A stretch of 64,000 nt of DNA from Cacconaster sp045114175 (GTDB lineage: Bacteria; Bacteroidota; Bacteroidia; Bacteroidales; UBA932): contig JBGUJZ010000021.1 in NCBI GenBank assembly GCA_045114175.1, positions 24,416 to 88,415 of the forward strand, read 5' to 3'. The notes beneath the pieces are model-generated. The model did no database searches. It saw only the letters and a list, made by a program, of their open reading frames with translations, and had not been told where the DNA came from. Below are positions 44,417 to 53,274 of the stretch, piece by piece. Both the position numbers and the translations under genes were made by a program. Each line of letters starts with the position of its first letter. The first letter of the stretch is position 1.

Positions 44417-45002
44417 CGTTCAGTTTTTCTGCAATGAATTCCAGATCATTCTGTTCCCGCGCCACCCAGCGCTGCTTGACCTGCAGGGTCACCACGCCGA
44501 TGGCGGCAATCAGCATACCCACGACCGTCGTAGCGAAGGCCACCTGCATGTTGTAGGCCATCGAGGCCAGGTCGCCGGCAGCCAGACCAACCAGCGCCGG
44601 CCCCATTGGAATCAATGTTCCCATCAGACCGAGCATCGGCCCCAGTTTGGCCAGGATGCGGGACTGTCCAAGCTCCCGTTCCGCTTCCACTTCATAATCA
44701 GCGAGCAGGCGCTCACGCCAGGAGGCATCGTCCCCGCGTGCGAGCAATTGCTTCAGCGTACGCACCAGGTGCGACTGAGGCGCCTTGCCGGAAGCGCAGA
44801 ATTGCTCCAGAGCGGGCCGCAGGCGGGTATCATCCTCCAGCAGGGCGGTCAGCGCACGCTGCTGCTCGCGGCGGCGGAAGAACTGCCCGAAGAACGCGCA
44901 GACCAAAATCAGGGCGCGAATCAGGAAAAGCAGCAACAGGACAATGACCGGCACCAGCAGGCCATTGGAGATCCAAAACAGGGCATTTGATATCGTTTCC
45001 AT
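44403..45002 (-). CDS. MotA/TolQ/ExbB-type proton channel protein (HmuU-like)
   Basis: 199 residues from ATG 45002; an upstream TTG is ignored. N-terminal membrane segment LLVPVIVLLLLFLIRALILVCAFF, a cytoplasmic stretch, then the ExbB/TolQ core LAKLGPMLGLMGTLIPMGPAL and AYNMQVAFATTVVGMLIAAIGVVTLQV. Partner of the DUF2149 protein encoded downstream. Together they should form a proton-driven stator-like complex, most likely serving the CobN/HmuS-like chelatase; a role for TonB energisation cannot be excluded. Confidence 0.85.
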   Translation of the reverse strand: METISNALFWISNGLLVPVIVLLLLFLIRALILVCAFFGQFFRRREQQRALTALLEDDTRLRPALEQFCASGKAPQSHLVRTLKQLLARGDDASWRERLLADYEVEAERELGQSRILAKLGPMLGLMGTLIPMGPALVGLAAGDLASMAYNMQVAFATTVVGMLIAAIGVVTLQVKQRWVAREQNDLEFIAEKLNDEKE

Positions 45003-45017
45003 AAGCAAAGATTTGAT

Positions 45018-45551
45018 TCAGAAGGTAATGGCTCCCGTTGCCGCAATGGTCAACAGCAGCAGGAACAATTGGATGAGGAAGAGTCCCTCCAGCCGGATAT
45101 CCTCTTCCGGCAGCAGGCGTCGAAGGCCCCAGGATCCCCCCAGGACAACGACCAGCGTCCCAAGCGCCGCCCAGATGGCGAAACGCGTGAAATGAATCCC
45201 AGCGCTGGAATAGAGCAGCTGCCCCCAGGCCCAGCAAACGGCCGGAAAGGCGAGCAGGCCGGGATACCAGCGCAGGAAGCGGAACCGCGAAAGGGCGCGC
45301 GAGAAGCAGAAAGCCATCATCAGCAACGCCTCCAGCACGATACAGACTGCAATGTCGAGCACGCGGTCGGGCGAAAAGATCCACCCGCTGACAGTCTCCG
45401 CCGGCTGCGACGCCAGAAAGGGAATGACTAGCCGAACGGTGAGGGCTATCAGCAGTGCCGCCACCCCCACGCCCCAACGCGGCAGAAAGGTGCTCTTGAG
45501 CAGGAAACTCAAGAGGAGCAGCACGGTGATCAGGGCGAACAAGATTTCCAT
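45018..45551 (-). CDS. Polytopic membrane protein of the CobN/HmuS-like locus (HmuT-like)
   Basis: 177 residues from ATG 45551, whose A is also the last base of the CobN-like stop (TGATG); longer open frames upstream lie inside that gene. About six membrane segments, for example ILFALITVLLLLSFLL, VGVAALLIALTVRLVI and ILDIAVCIVLEALLMMAFCF-like stretches. No catalytic motif recognised. Position matches hmuT in hmuSTUV loci. Function unknown. Confidence 0.7.
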   Translation of the reverse strand: MEILFALITVLLLLSFLLKSTFLPRWGVGVAALLIALTVRLVIPFLASQPAETVSGWIFSPDRVLDIAVCIVLEALLMMAFCFSRALSRFRFLRWYPGLLAFPAVCWAWGQLLYSSAGIHFTRFAIWAALGTLVVVLGGSWGLRRLLPEEDIRLEGLFLIQLFLLLLTIAATGAITF

Positions 45552-48500
45552 CAGCGATTCCGACGTTTTCTGCGAAGCAGGAGGATTAATAAAAGAATCA
45601 GCGAGAAGCCGATAACAGCGCCAACCCACCCGGCATGAACGATCAGCTGCGGCCGCCGGACTGGATCAGAAAGACGGTCCTCTTTAAGAACCACCTCCTG
45701 CGCGTCTGACAGAGCGGCATTGCGAACCGCCGCCATCACCTGGGTATAAGAGGCACGCTGCGGCGAAGGAAGGTTGTCAGCAATAAAGCGCTCCAGTTTT
45801 TGATTGCCGCAGACGAATTCGGTGCAGGCCGCGCCACAGGTCCGCGTCACGTCGGCATGCAGCGAAGCGGTGATCTGCAACTGCTCTTCCGTGGCTTTCC
45901 AGTAGCCCTTGCGGGCACTCTCCAGCAAGACGGCTGTCACGGCCTGGAAAGAGGCCGGATTGACCTCCCGCAGGTAATGGTGCAGACCCAGATGATTTTC
46001 ATCCAGAATATAGGTATCGTAAAGGTGATCGTAGAGTTTAGGATCGAGGGCGGAGGGACGGGTCGCATTCCAGCCGAAGACGTTGCGGAACATTTCGCCG
46101 AACATCTGGGCACTCCCCTCACCTCCCTTCATCCGTTCCCGAATCCAAGTAGGATTGAGGAGCGTCGCACGAGCCTCTACGGCGACGGCTTCGCGGTCAC
46201 CCTGCAGGCGGCAGGCGTTCCGGTTGCGGTAGTCGGCGAAAAAGGCATCGGGTTCGCGCCCGGTCACCTTCCTGACGGCCAGGGAGAGGCTGCCGGTAAA
46301 TTCGTAGACATGGTCCAGCGAAAGCGGGCCCCAGGTATTGCTCTGGCGCGGCTGGATCACGACATCGGTCTTTTCCATGGCCGCAGCGAAGAGGCCGGTC
46401 TGATAGGCGGACCAGTTGGCTTCGTCGCCATAGGCGGCGCCCATATTGTTCAGGAACCCGTCGGCAATCTCCTCTTCGGAGTCCCAGCCACCGCTGTTTT
46501 CCACCAGATGGAGCATGCCGCTGCCGTAGCCGCTGTTGAGCGGGCCGAATACCCGCATCGTAGAGAGTTCCCGGGCCCGCACGGGCGAAAGACCCCTATT
46601 GAGCAATGCCTTTTCCTGCTCCTGCGTGCCGCTGGCCACATAATTGGGCCAGTCACCGCCTTCCGGGGCTTCGGAAGCCAGTTTGACGGCGTCGGTCAGC
46701 AGCCGCAGGCGCGAACCGGCGATATCCCGCAACTGGCCGGAAACCTGCACCAGTACATTGATGCGCGGCCGCCCGAGCTCTTCGCCCGGAATCAGCCGCA
46801 GGTCCACCGCACGTCCCTGCTTGTCACGCAGGGGCTCCACGCCCAGCATCCAGAAAGCCTGGGCCAGGGTAGCGCCTTCCGTGGAGATGAATTCTCCGGC
46901 CCAGAAGGTGTAGCTGACCTTGCGAGGATAATCTCCGTGCCGTTCCTTGTAACGTCGGAGTGTCTCTTCCGCCAGTCGCTTTCCGTCCTCCCAGGCCTGC
47001 GGGCTGGGAGTCGATTCTGCGTTGATGCTGAACATGTTGCGTCCGGTGGGAAGGACGTTTGGATTCAAAACGGGATCGCCGCCCGGAGCGGGCGGAATCG
47101 TGCCGCCGGCGAGGGCCCGGACCATCGCGTCGAGTTCATTCTTCGAGGAGGCGATCAGGCCGTTGCGGTAGGCCAGCGCGGGACGCAAATCCGGAGCGAC
47201 ACCCACAGTATCCCTCGGCGGGTTCTGCAACAGGGCCGTAATCCGCCTGCGAGCCGTGGGCAGGTAATGATGGCGCAGATAGGTTAAATCCTGCAGCTGT
47301 TCGGTGGTGATCCGCCCTGCATCACGGTCGCGGCGGGCCGTTTCATACGCGAGCGGATCCGCAGCGACGGCCAGCGTCGTAGTGAGCAGTTCGCGGGGCG
47401 AATAAGGTTGGCCGAGCGTATAATATGCGCCCGTAATTTTCTCTTCTACAAGTTCTTCTGCAAAGCAGTCGAGTTGCTCCAGCTCTGCTGCCGTAAAGGG
47501 CTGTGTGAGGAACGAATCGAGTCCGAGGTCGCGATGCAATCCCAACTGGACGGTCTCTTTCTTGATCTTCAGGCCCAGCATGCGACTGCCGCCGTCCGCA
47601 TCCAGGGCCCGGTGGATATCGGAGAGCAACGAACTGTAGCGCTGCCGCAGGCCGCTCTCCACATAGGGAGGCGTGAGATGGGTGACCAGCGCGGCGTGGG
47701 TGCGCCGTTTGGCAATGATGCCCTCCCCCACGTTTCCGGTCGTATAGTAGTAGAAATGAGGCAGATTGCCGATGAGCACATCCGACCAGTCGGCCCGAGA
47801 CTGCCCGACATTCTTGCCGGGGGTGTATTCCAGGTTGCCGTGGGTGCCGAAGTGAATCAGGGCATCGGCCTTGAATCCCTGCTGCATATAGAGATAGGGC
47901 GCAAGATAGCTGTGCGGAGGTGCGACACCGGCGCCATGGATCAGCCGGAACTCGTCGTCGCCCAGAGCGGGACGCGGTTGCGGGAAAAGCAGGATGTTGC
48001 CGAACTGCAGGCAGGCCACAGCCAGGCTGTCTCCGCGCACCAGCAGGCGGCCGGGTGCAGGACCATAACGATCCACAACTTCCTGATACTTTTCGGGCAG
48101 CAGGACTGCCTGAGCCCATGTTTCATACTGTCCACGGCTCAGCCAAAGAGGATGCGCCTTCTGCAGAAACTCAGCCTGTGCACCCGGAGCATAGGAGCCC
48201 ATCACACTCCCCTCCCGGTGGACCAGTTTGGCGAAGGCCGCTTCCGTTTCGGGCAGACCACTCACAGTATATCCCTCACTGCGAAGGCGTTGTAGCAGAC
48301 GGTAAAGCGAAGGCACCACCTCCATGCCGCTGGCCAGCAGGGCGTCTTTGCCGGGCGTCTTGAAATAGACGATCGCCACCCGCTTATCGCGGTTCGGCAG
48401 CGTGCGCAGGGCCATATAGCGGTTGAAGTAGTCCAGGAAGGAATCCACCCGTTCGGACTCAGGCGTATAGAGGTAGAAGCCGGAGTGGCTTTCATTCTGC

Positions 48501-49486
48501 GTGGCGATGCAGTAATTGCCGATTCCGCCGTCAATCTCGGGAATCACGGTACGGGCAGTCAGCGTACCGCCGCTCACGGGGCGCAGCGGATCGATCCACT
48601 CCTCGTGGGGCTGGATCAAGGGGAAGGGCGTAAAAACCGGGATATTCTCGTGGTTGAGCCAGTCGATGAAGGTGTCGTTGCCCAGGCGGCCCATCGGCAG
48701 ATAGACGATCGCGTCAGGATGCAGGGCACGGATCATCTTTTCGCGCGTCTTACCCTCGGCCGTCAGCGGAAAGACATTGTACCCCGCGGCCGTCAAACGG
48801 GAAATCAGCGTATCTACATGGGCCCGGTTGCCCTCCACCGGAAAACTCAGGCCGGACATGAAGAGTACCCGGGGCGCTCCTTCCCGGTAGAGTCCCTTCT
48901 CTTTCAGATACCCCGCAAGTTCTTCATGCGTAGGGAAATACTTTCCGTATTCCCGATGATAATACATATTCTTGAGCAGCAGTACCGGCGGTTCGTAATC
49001 CCGGTCTCCGAGGCGGTGCGGCGTGGCGATCCGGCGCAGGTAGCGCAAGGCGTTGCGATAATTGCCGGCGCTTTGGTTGCGGAAATAGTCGGAGAGGGTT
49101 TTGCGCTGCTCGTCGCTCAGGTTGCACTGGATATCGACGTGCTGGTTGGTTAGGGTATTGGTGAAGACCACCACCCCGCGGCGGCCAGATTTCTCCAGCG
49201 CTACGGTCTGATTCTCATCCAGATAGAGTCCGCGGCTGAAGATCACCACGGCGTCGGTGCCGTACAGCCTCCGGCCATCCTTGGCAAAAACATCGGGATC
49301 CGTGAAGTGCAGGCGGATCCGCCGGCTGTCGTTGTTGAGCGCCACGTCTGCCTGCTGGGCCAGCGTCGCATTGATGACGAGGATGTGCGTGGGACGGAAG
49401 AAAAAAACGAGAACCGCCGCCAGCAACAGGACGGCGGCGGCTCCCATCAGGGCCGTGCGGAGGAACCGTTTACTTGGCTGCCGCAT
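45551..49486 (-). CDS. cobN: Membrane-anchored CobN/HmuS-family chelatase
   Basis: 1311 residues. CobN family features: HFGTHGNLEYTPGKNVG, GEGIIAKRRTHAALVTHLTPPY, SYTFWAGEFISTEGATLAQAFWMLGVEP, INVLVQVSGQLRDIAGSRL and SNTWGPLSLDHVYEF. Unlike cytosolic CobN it has an N-terminal anchor (ALMGAAAVLLLAAVLVFFF, residues about 12-30) and a C-terminal one (VGAVIGFSLILLLILLL), so the body is probably periplasmic. That topology and the three small partners downstream match HmuS of heme loci, proposed to strip metal from tetrapyrroles. No CobS/CobT ATPase is present. Whether it inserts or removes metal, and from corrinoid, heme or precursor, is open. Confidence 0.85.
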   Translation of the reverse strand: MRQPSKRFLRTALMGAAAVLLLAAVLVFFFRPTHILVINATLAQQADVALNNDSRRIRLHFTDPDVFAKDGRRLYGTDAVVIFSRGLYLDENQTVALEKSGRRGVVVFTNTLTNQHVDIQCNLSDEQRKTLSDYFRNQSAGNYRNALRYLRRIATPHRLGDRDYEPPVLLLKNMYYHREYGKYFPTHEELAGYLKEKGLYREGAPRVLFMSGLSFPVEGNRAHVDTLISRLTAAGYNVFPLTAEGKTREKMIRALHPDAIVYLPMGRLGNDTFIDWLNHENIPVFTPFPLIQPHEEWIDPLRPVSGGTLTARTVIPEIDGGIGNYCIATQNESHSGFYLYTPESERVDSFLDYFNRYMALRTLPNRDKRVAIVYFKTPGKDALLASGMEVVPSLYRLLQRLRSEGYTVSGLPETEAAFAKLVHREGSVMGSYAPGAQAEFLQKAHPLWLSRGQYETWAQAVLLPEKYQEVVDRYGPAPGRLLVRGDSLAVACLQFGNILLFPQPRPALGDDEFRLIHGAGVAPPHSYLAPYLYMQQGFKADALIHFGTHGNLEYTPGKNVGQSRADWSDVLIGNLPHFYYYTTGNVGEGIIAKRRTHAALVTHLTPPYVESGLRQRYSSLLSDIHRALDADGGSRMLGLKIKKETVQLGLHRDLGLDSFLTQPFTAAELEQLDCFAEELVEEKITGAYYTLGQPYSPRELLTTTLAVAADPLAYETARRDRDAGRITTEQLQDLTYLRHHYLPTARRRITALLQNPPRDTVGVAPDLRPALAYRNGLIASSKNELDAMVRALAGGTIPPAPGGDPVLNPNVLPTGRNMFSINAESTPSPQAWEDGKRLAEETLRRYKERHGDYPRKVSYTFWAGEFISTEGATLAQAFWMLGVEPLRDKQGRAVDLRLIPGEELGRPRINVLVQVSGQLRDIAGSRLRLLTDAVKLASEAPEGGDWPNYVASGTQEQEKALLNRGLSPVRARELSTMRVFGPLNSGYGSGMLHLVENSGGWDSEEEIADGFLNNMGAAYGDEANWSAYQTGLFAAAMEKTDVVIQPRQSNTWGPLSLDHVYEFTGSLSLAVRKVTGREPDAFFADYRNRNACRLQGDREAVAVEARATLLNPTWIRERMKGGEGSAQMFGEMFRNVFGWNATRPSALDPKLYDHLYDTYILDENHLGLHHYLREVNPASFQAVTAVLLESARKGYWKATEEQLQITASLHADVTRTCGAACTEFVCGNQKLERFIADNLPSPQRASYTQVMAAVRNAALSDAQEVVLKEDRLSDPVRRPQLIVHAGWVGAVIGFSLILLLILLLRRKRRNR

Positions 49487-50306
49487 TTCGGAGATGTTCT
49501 AGATAGAGTTCTTGGATTTCTGGCACTTCGCCGAGGCCTTCCAGTACGCAGTTGACCTTCAGTCCCTGCGCTTCCAGCGCCTGTTTCCAATCGACGGCTA
49601 GGTCGTTGTTGGCATGGTCGCCGGCTACGAAGAGCAGCGGGACGAGCGTCACGCTTCTGGCTTTGGCCGCCTTGAGTTCAGCCAGCGCCGTGTCATAGGT
49701 GGGATAGCCCTCGATGGTGGCGATATGGAACTGCTTGTGACCCGCGGCTTTCAGCAGGTGATCCACCTGGCTGTAGGTGGCCGTCACCGGATGGGCCGTG
49801 CCGTGGCCTACCAGGATCACATGGGCCTTCTTCTTGGCATCTGCAGCAGCGGCATGGCGCGCAGCCAGAATCTCCGCCACGCGGGCGCAATCCTCCACCG
49901 TGGCGAGCAGCGGAGCGCCGACGCGGATTTCGGTAAAGAACTTCTCCACTTCCGCGATATCCTTGCGCAGTGAGGCCATCTCAATGCCGTCGAGCAGCGT
50001 GGTGCTCTGCACGAGCACATGCGTATAACCATCGGCGCGCAGCCGGATGAGGGCATCGAGCGGCGTCTGTTTTTCCACGCCGCGGGCCTTCAGGCGGCGG
50101 ATCACGATGCGCGAAGTCCAGGCCTCGCGGAATTCATAATCCGGAAAAGCGGCCTGCGCCTTGGCATTGATAGCATCGATAGTTTTGGCGCGGGTATCGT
50201 CGTAGGTGGTACCGAAATGGACCATCAGCAGTGCGCGTTTCTCCTGGGCCGGAAGGGCGAATGCCGAGAGCATCATCAAAGCGGTTAACAACAGTATCTT
50301 TTTCAT
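49470..50306 (-). CDS. cbiK: Secreted CbiK-type (class II) chelatase
   Basis: 278 residues with a Sec signal (MKKILLLTALMMLSAFALPAQ, cut after ALPAQ or near it). Class II chelatase fold: LMVHFGTTYDDTR, VLVQSTTLLDGIE. Metal ligands His in LVGHGTAH, Glu in TIEGYP (31 residues on) and His in GDHANND (32 further), matching the His/Glu/His spacing of Desulfovibrio CbiK. Canonical role: cobalt into sirohydrochlorin. A periplasmic location does not fit a cytosolic substrate, so it may act on imported tetrapyrroles. Overlaps the CobN-like start by 17 nt and btuD by 4 nt. Confidence 0.9.
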   Translation of the reverse strand: MKKILLLTALMMLSAFALPAQEKRALLMVHFGTTYDDTRAKTIDAINAKAQAAFPDYEFREAWTSRIVIRRLKARGVEKQTPLDALIRLRADGYTHVLVQSTTLLDGIEMASLRKDIAEVEKFFTEIRVGAPLLATVEDCARVAEILAARHAAAADAKKKAHVILVGHGTAHPVTATYSQVDHLLKAAGHKQFHIATIEGYPTYDTALAELKAAKARSVTLVPLLFVAGDHANNDLAVDWKQALEAQGLKVNCVLEGLGEVPEIQELYLEHLRNAAAK

Positions 50307-51091
50307 TTTTCGAGCATTTCAAATTTGATTCGGATCCGGCGGGCGAGTTCCGTGTGGTCGAAGAAGCGGTCCAGGGAACCGTCGCGCACCAATTCGTCGG
50401 GAACACCGATCCGGATGCCGCGTTCGCGGTCCATCAGCCAGAGGCGGTCCGCAATCTGCAGGGCCAGTTCCAGATCGTGCGTGGAAAGGAAAATGGTCTT
50501 GCCAGCCTCGCGAGAGAGACGGTGCAGCAGGTGCAGGATCTCCACCTTGCTGGGATAATCGAGAAAAGCGGTGGGTTCGTCCAAGAAGATAATGGGCGTC
50601 TCCTGGGCCAGCGCCTTGGCAATCATCACTTTCTGACGTTCGCCGTCACTGAGCGTCTGGATCATCCGGCCGCGGAGATTGTCGATTCCAACCATTGTGA
50701 TGGCGGCATCGACCTGCGCGTGATCCTCCTTGGAGAGGCGGCCCCAGAAGCCGGTGTACGGGCTGCGGCCTATGCCGACAAGTTCCTCAACGGTCATATT
50801 CTGAAGCGAGACGCGTTCGGTCAGCACCACACCGATCACCTTGGAGAGTTCCCGGTCGCTGTAATCGCGCAGCGGGCGGCCCAGCAGGGAGATTTCTCCG
50901 CCAAGTGGCGACAGGAAGGCCGATAGGGTGCGCAGGAGCGTCGATTTGCCGGAGCCGTTGGCCCCGATCAAGCAGGTCAGTTCACCGCTGCAGATGGCAC
51001 CCGTAAGGTCACGGGCCACCACCGTGGTCTTGTGTTTGCTGCGATAGCCTGTGGAGAGGCCCTCCAGCGAGATGGTCTCGGTTCGTGTCAT
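50303..51091 (-). CDS. btuD: ABC transporter ATP-binding protein, cobalamin type
   Basis: 262 residues. Walker A LIGANGSGKSTLLRT, signature LSDGERQKVMIAKAL, Walker B PIIFLDEPTAFLD and H-loop STHDLELAL. FecE/BtuD family. Encoded with its permease and binding protein (4-nt overlaps), so it powers corrinoid import across the inner membrane; iron-chelate import is the sequence-only alternative. Confidence 0.93.
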   Translation of the reverse strand: MTRTETISLEGLSTGYRSKHKTTVVARDLTGAICSGELTCLIGANGSGKSTLLRTLSAFLSPLGGEISLLGRPLRDYSDRELSKVIGVVLTERVSLQNMTVEELVGIGRSPYTGFWGRLSKEDHAQVDAAITMVGIDNLRGRMIQTLSDGERQKVMIAKALAQETPIIFLDEPTAFLDYPSKVEILHLLHRLSREAGKTIFLSTHDLELALQIADRLWLMDRERGIRIGVPDELVRDGSLDRFFDHTELARRIRIKFEMLEK

Positions 51092-52122
51092 TCCGCCGTG
51101 TCCTCCTTCCGTTTCTTGAAGAGCACCCAGGCCACCACCGGCGCACCGATCAGGGCCGTGACGGAGTTGACCGGCAGCGCCCCTTCAAAGCCCGGCATGC
51201 GGGCAATCAGGTTGCAGAGCAGCGCCAGCGAAGCGCCGGCCAGCAGGGAGGCCGGGAGCAATATCCGGTGATCCGAGGTCCTGAATATCGCCCGGCAAAG
51301 GTGTGGAACGGCCAACCCCAAAAATGATATCGGACCGCAGTAGGCGGTCACGACAGCCACCAGCACGCCGGAGCAGAGAATGACCTGCATCCGGGCCCGG
51401 CGGATATTCAGTCCCAGATTCCGTGCATACCCGTCGCCCAAAAGCAACAGGTTCAATGTCTTGACCAATAAGAATGAGAGCGGCAGCAACACTGCCATGA
51501 TGCAAACGAAGGTGGTTACCTGGCCGCCCGAAACGCGGGCGAAACTGCCAAGGCCCCAGACCACGTAGGCCCGGACATCCTCCTCCGGGCTAAAGAATTT
51601 CAGCACGCCGATGATGGCATTGGCCACATAGCCGATCATCACGCCGATAATCAGCAGCGTCACATTGCCCCGCACCCGCTGCGCCACATAGACGATCAAG
51701 GCCATGATGGCCAGGGCGCCGAGGATAGCGGCCAGGGTCATGGCCACCTCCCCCATTGCGCCGATGCGGCTCAGGGCGATACCGCCGATACGGCCGGAGA
51801 GCAGCACCACGAAGGCCACGCCCAGGCTCGCGCCTGAGCTGACACCCAACACCGTCGGGCCGGCCAGCGGATTGCGGAAGACCGTCTGCATCTGCAGACC
51901 GGCAATCGAAAGACCCGCACCGGCCACCAGCGCCGTGAGGGCCTGCGGCAGGCGCGATTTCAGGACGATATTCTGCCAGATGGCGTTGTCTCCCCCGCCC
52001 CAGAGAATACTCCACACCTTGCCCGCCGGGATCGAGACGGAGCCCAGCAGCAGGTTCAGGAAGAAAAAGACGAGGATGGAAACCGCGAGGAGCACCATCC
52101 CGAGGGTGGCGGAACGTTTCAT
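51088..52122 (-). CDS. btuC: FecCD/BtuC-type ABC permease
   Basis: 344 residues, about ten membrane segments. Family landmarks: LPQALTALVAGAGLSIAGLQMQTVFRNPLAGPTVLGVSSGA and CGPISFLGLAVPHLCRAIF. Forms the homodimeric channel for the BtuD/BtuF transporter. Overlaps btuF by 4 nt. Confidence 0.93.
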   Translation of the reverse strand: MKRSATLGMVLLAVSILVFFFLNLLLGSVSIPAGKVWSILWGGGDNAIWQNIVLKSRLPQALTALVAGAGLSIAGLQMQTVFRNPLAGPTVLGVSSGASLGVAFVVLLSGRIGGIALSRIGAMGEVAMTLAAILGALAIMALIVYVAQRVRGNVTLLIIGVMIGYVANAIIGVLKFFSPEEDVRAYVVWGLGSFARVSGGQVTTFVCIMAVLLPLSFLLVKTLNLLLLGDGYARNLGLNIRRARMQVILCSGVLVAVVTAYCGPISFLGLAVPHLCRAIFRTSDHRILLPASLLAGASLALLCNLIARMPGFEGALPVNSVTALIGAPVVAWVLFKKRKEDTAE

Positions 52123-53273
52123 CGCAGCAGGTCGTAGAAGACCGGCTCATAGTCGGCCGGCAGGATTTCCGGATGGAAGATATGGATCAGGTCGGCCAGC
52201 ACCACTTCGGGCTGGACCGGCATATTCTCATAATAGGGACGCTCGCGCATGTTGCAGTAGATCACGCCCTTGTTCTTGAAGGCGCCCAGATCGGCATAGC
52301 GGGCATCCTCCGCCTTGAGGGCGTCGTACGAGAAGGTCCCGGGATAGCTGTTAACGATGCGCCAGTACTGCGCCTCGGCCGTGCGGCTGTAAACCGTCTC
52401 GAAGTCGAGGTTCAGGCCGCCGCTGTTCTCGTCGTCCGGCAGGAAGTATTCGGCACCGGCGTCCCGGAAGATTTGGGCCAGGAAGCTGCGGCCACCGCCC
52501 ACATACCAGTTTCCGCCGTGCAGTTCACCGCTGACCACAACTGGGCGGCCGCTCGTTTGGGAGGCCGCCTCCTTCAGGGCGTTGTAGCGCTGTTCGATTT
52601 CAGCGAAAACGGCAGCGGCTTTCTCCTCTTTCCCGAGCAGAAGGCCCACAAACTTGACCCATTCGGCCTGACCGAGCGGTGTGGGTTCCTGGTAGCCCAG
52701 GTGAGGAATCAGCGGGATGTCCACCCCCTTGAGGGCTTCATAACCGCCGCGTTTGAAGGGAGAGATGAGAATGACGTCGGGATTGAGTCCAAGGATCACC
52801 TCGCTGTCGAAGTTGCCCTCGATGCCGATCTTGCGGGTACGGCCGTCGGCAAGCCGTTGTTTCATCTCCTTGTTGAACAGGTGGCGTGTGCTGGTAATGC
52901 CCGCCACGCAGTCCAACTCTCCGAGTTTGATGAAGTTCGAGAGCTGCAGCGAGGTCATGCAGACCACCTTGCGCAGCGGCACTTCAATGGGCGTATAGCC
53001 CTCGGGAACGGATTCCGGAGTCGTGCCGCGCGGCACGATCAGGTAGTGGAAGGACTGGCTCTCGGCCCGCCGGGGATCTTGGATATCCAGCAGGCAACCC
53101 TGGTCCGTATAGCGGACCTTGAAGCCTTCCGCATAGACCGGCGAGGCTATTCCCCGTTCTGCTTCATCGATACCGACTGCACCACGCGAGCCCGATTTTG
53201 CGCCGCTGCGGCATCCTGTGAGCGCCGTCACTACCAGCAGCACAGCCGCAAACCATTGAAAACACTTTTTCAT
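52119..53273 (-). CDS. btuF: Periplasmic corrinoid-binding lipoprotein of the ABC importer
   Basis: 384 residues. Lipoprotein signal ending LTGC (Cys21), followed by RSGAKSG with no acidic export signal, as expected for an inner-membrane-anchored periplasmic protein. Helical-backbone binding fold: VVCMTSLQLSNFIKLGELDCVAGI, LGLNPDVILISP, PLIPHLGYQEPTPLGQAEWVKFVGLLLG. The Gly-rich GELHGGNWYVGGGRSFLAQIF region is common to Bacteroidota BtuF-like proteins. Confidence 0.88.
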   Translation of the reverse strand: MKKCFQWFAAVLLVVTALTGCRSGAKSGSRGAVGIDEAERGIASPVYAEGFKVRYTDQGCLLDIQDPRRAESQSFHYLIVPRGTTPESVPEGYTPIEVPLRKVVCMTSLQLSNFIKLGELDCVAGITSTRHLFNKEMKQRLADGRTRKIGIEGNFDSEVILGLNPDVILISPFKRGGYEALKGVDIPLIPHLGYQEPTPLGQAEWVKFVGLLLGKEEKAAAVFAEIEQRYNALKEAASQTSGRPVVVSGELHGGNWYVGGGRSFLAQIFRDAGAEYFLPDDENSGGLNLDFETVYSRTAEAQYWRIVNSYPGTFSYDALKAEDARYADLGAFKNKGVIYCNMRERPYYENMPVQPEVVLADLIHIFHPEILPADYEPVFYDLLR

Positions 53274-53274
53274 C

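Noticed and set aside
45018..45629. Longer 203-codon version of the HmuT-like protein
   Set aside because: The first 26 codons lie inside the CobN-like gene; the ATG at 45551 overlapping its stop starts directly at the first membrane helix.
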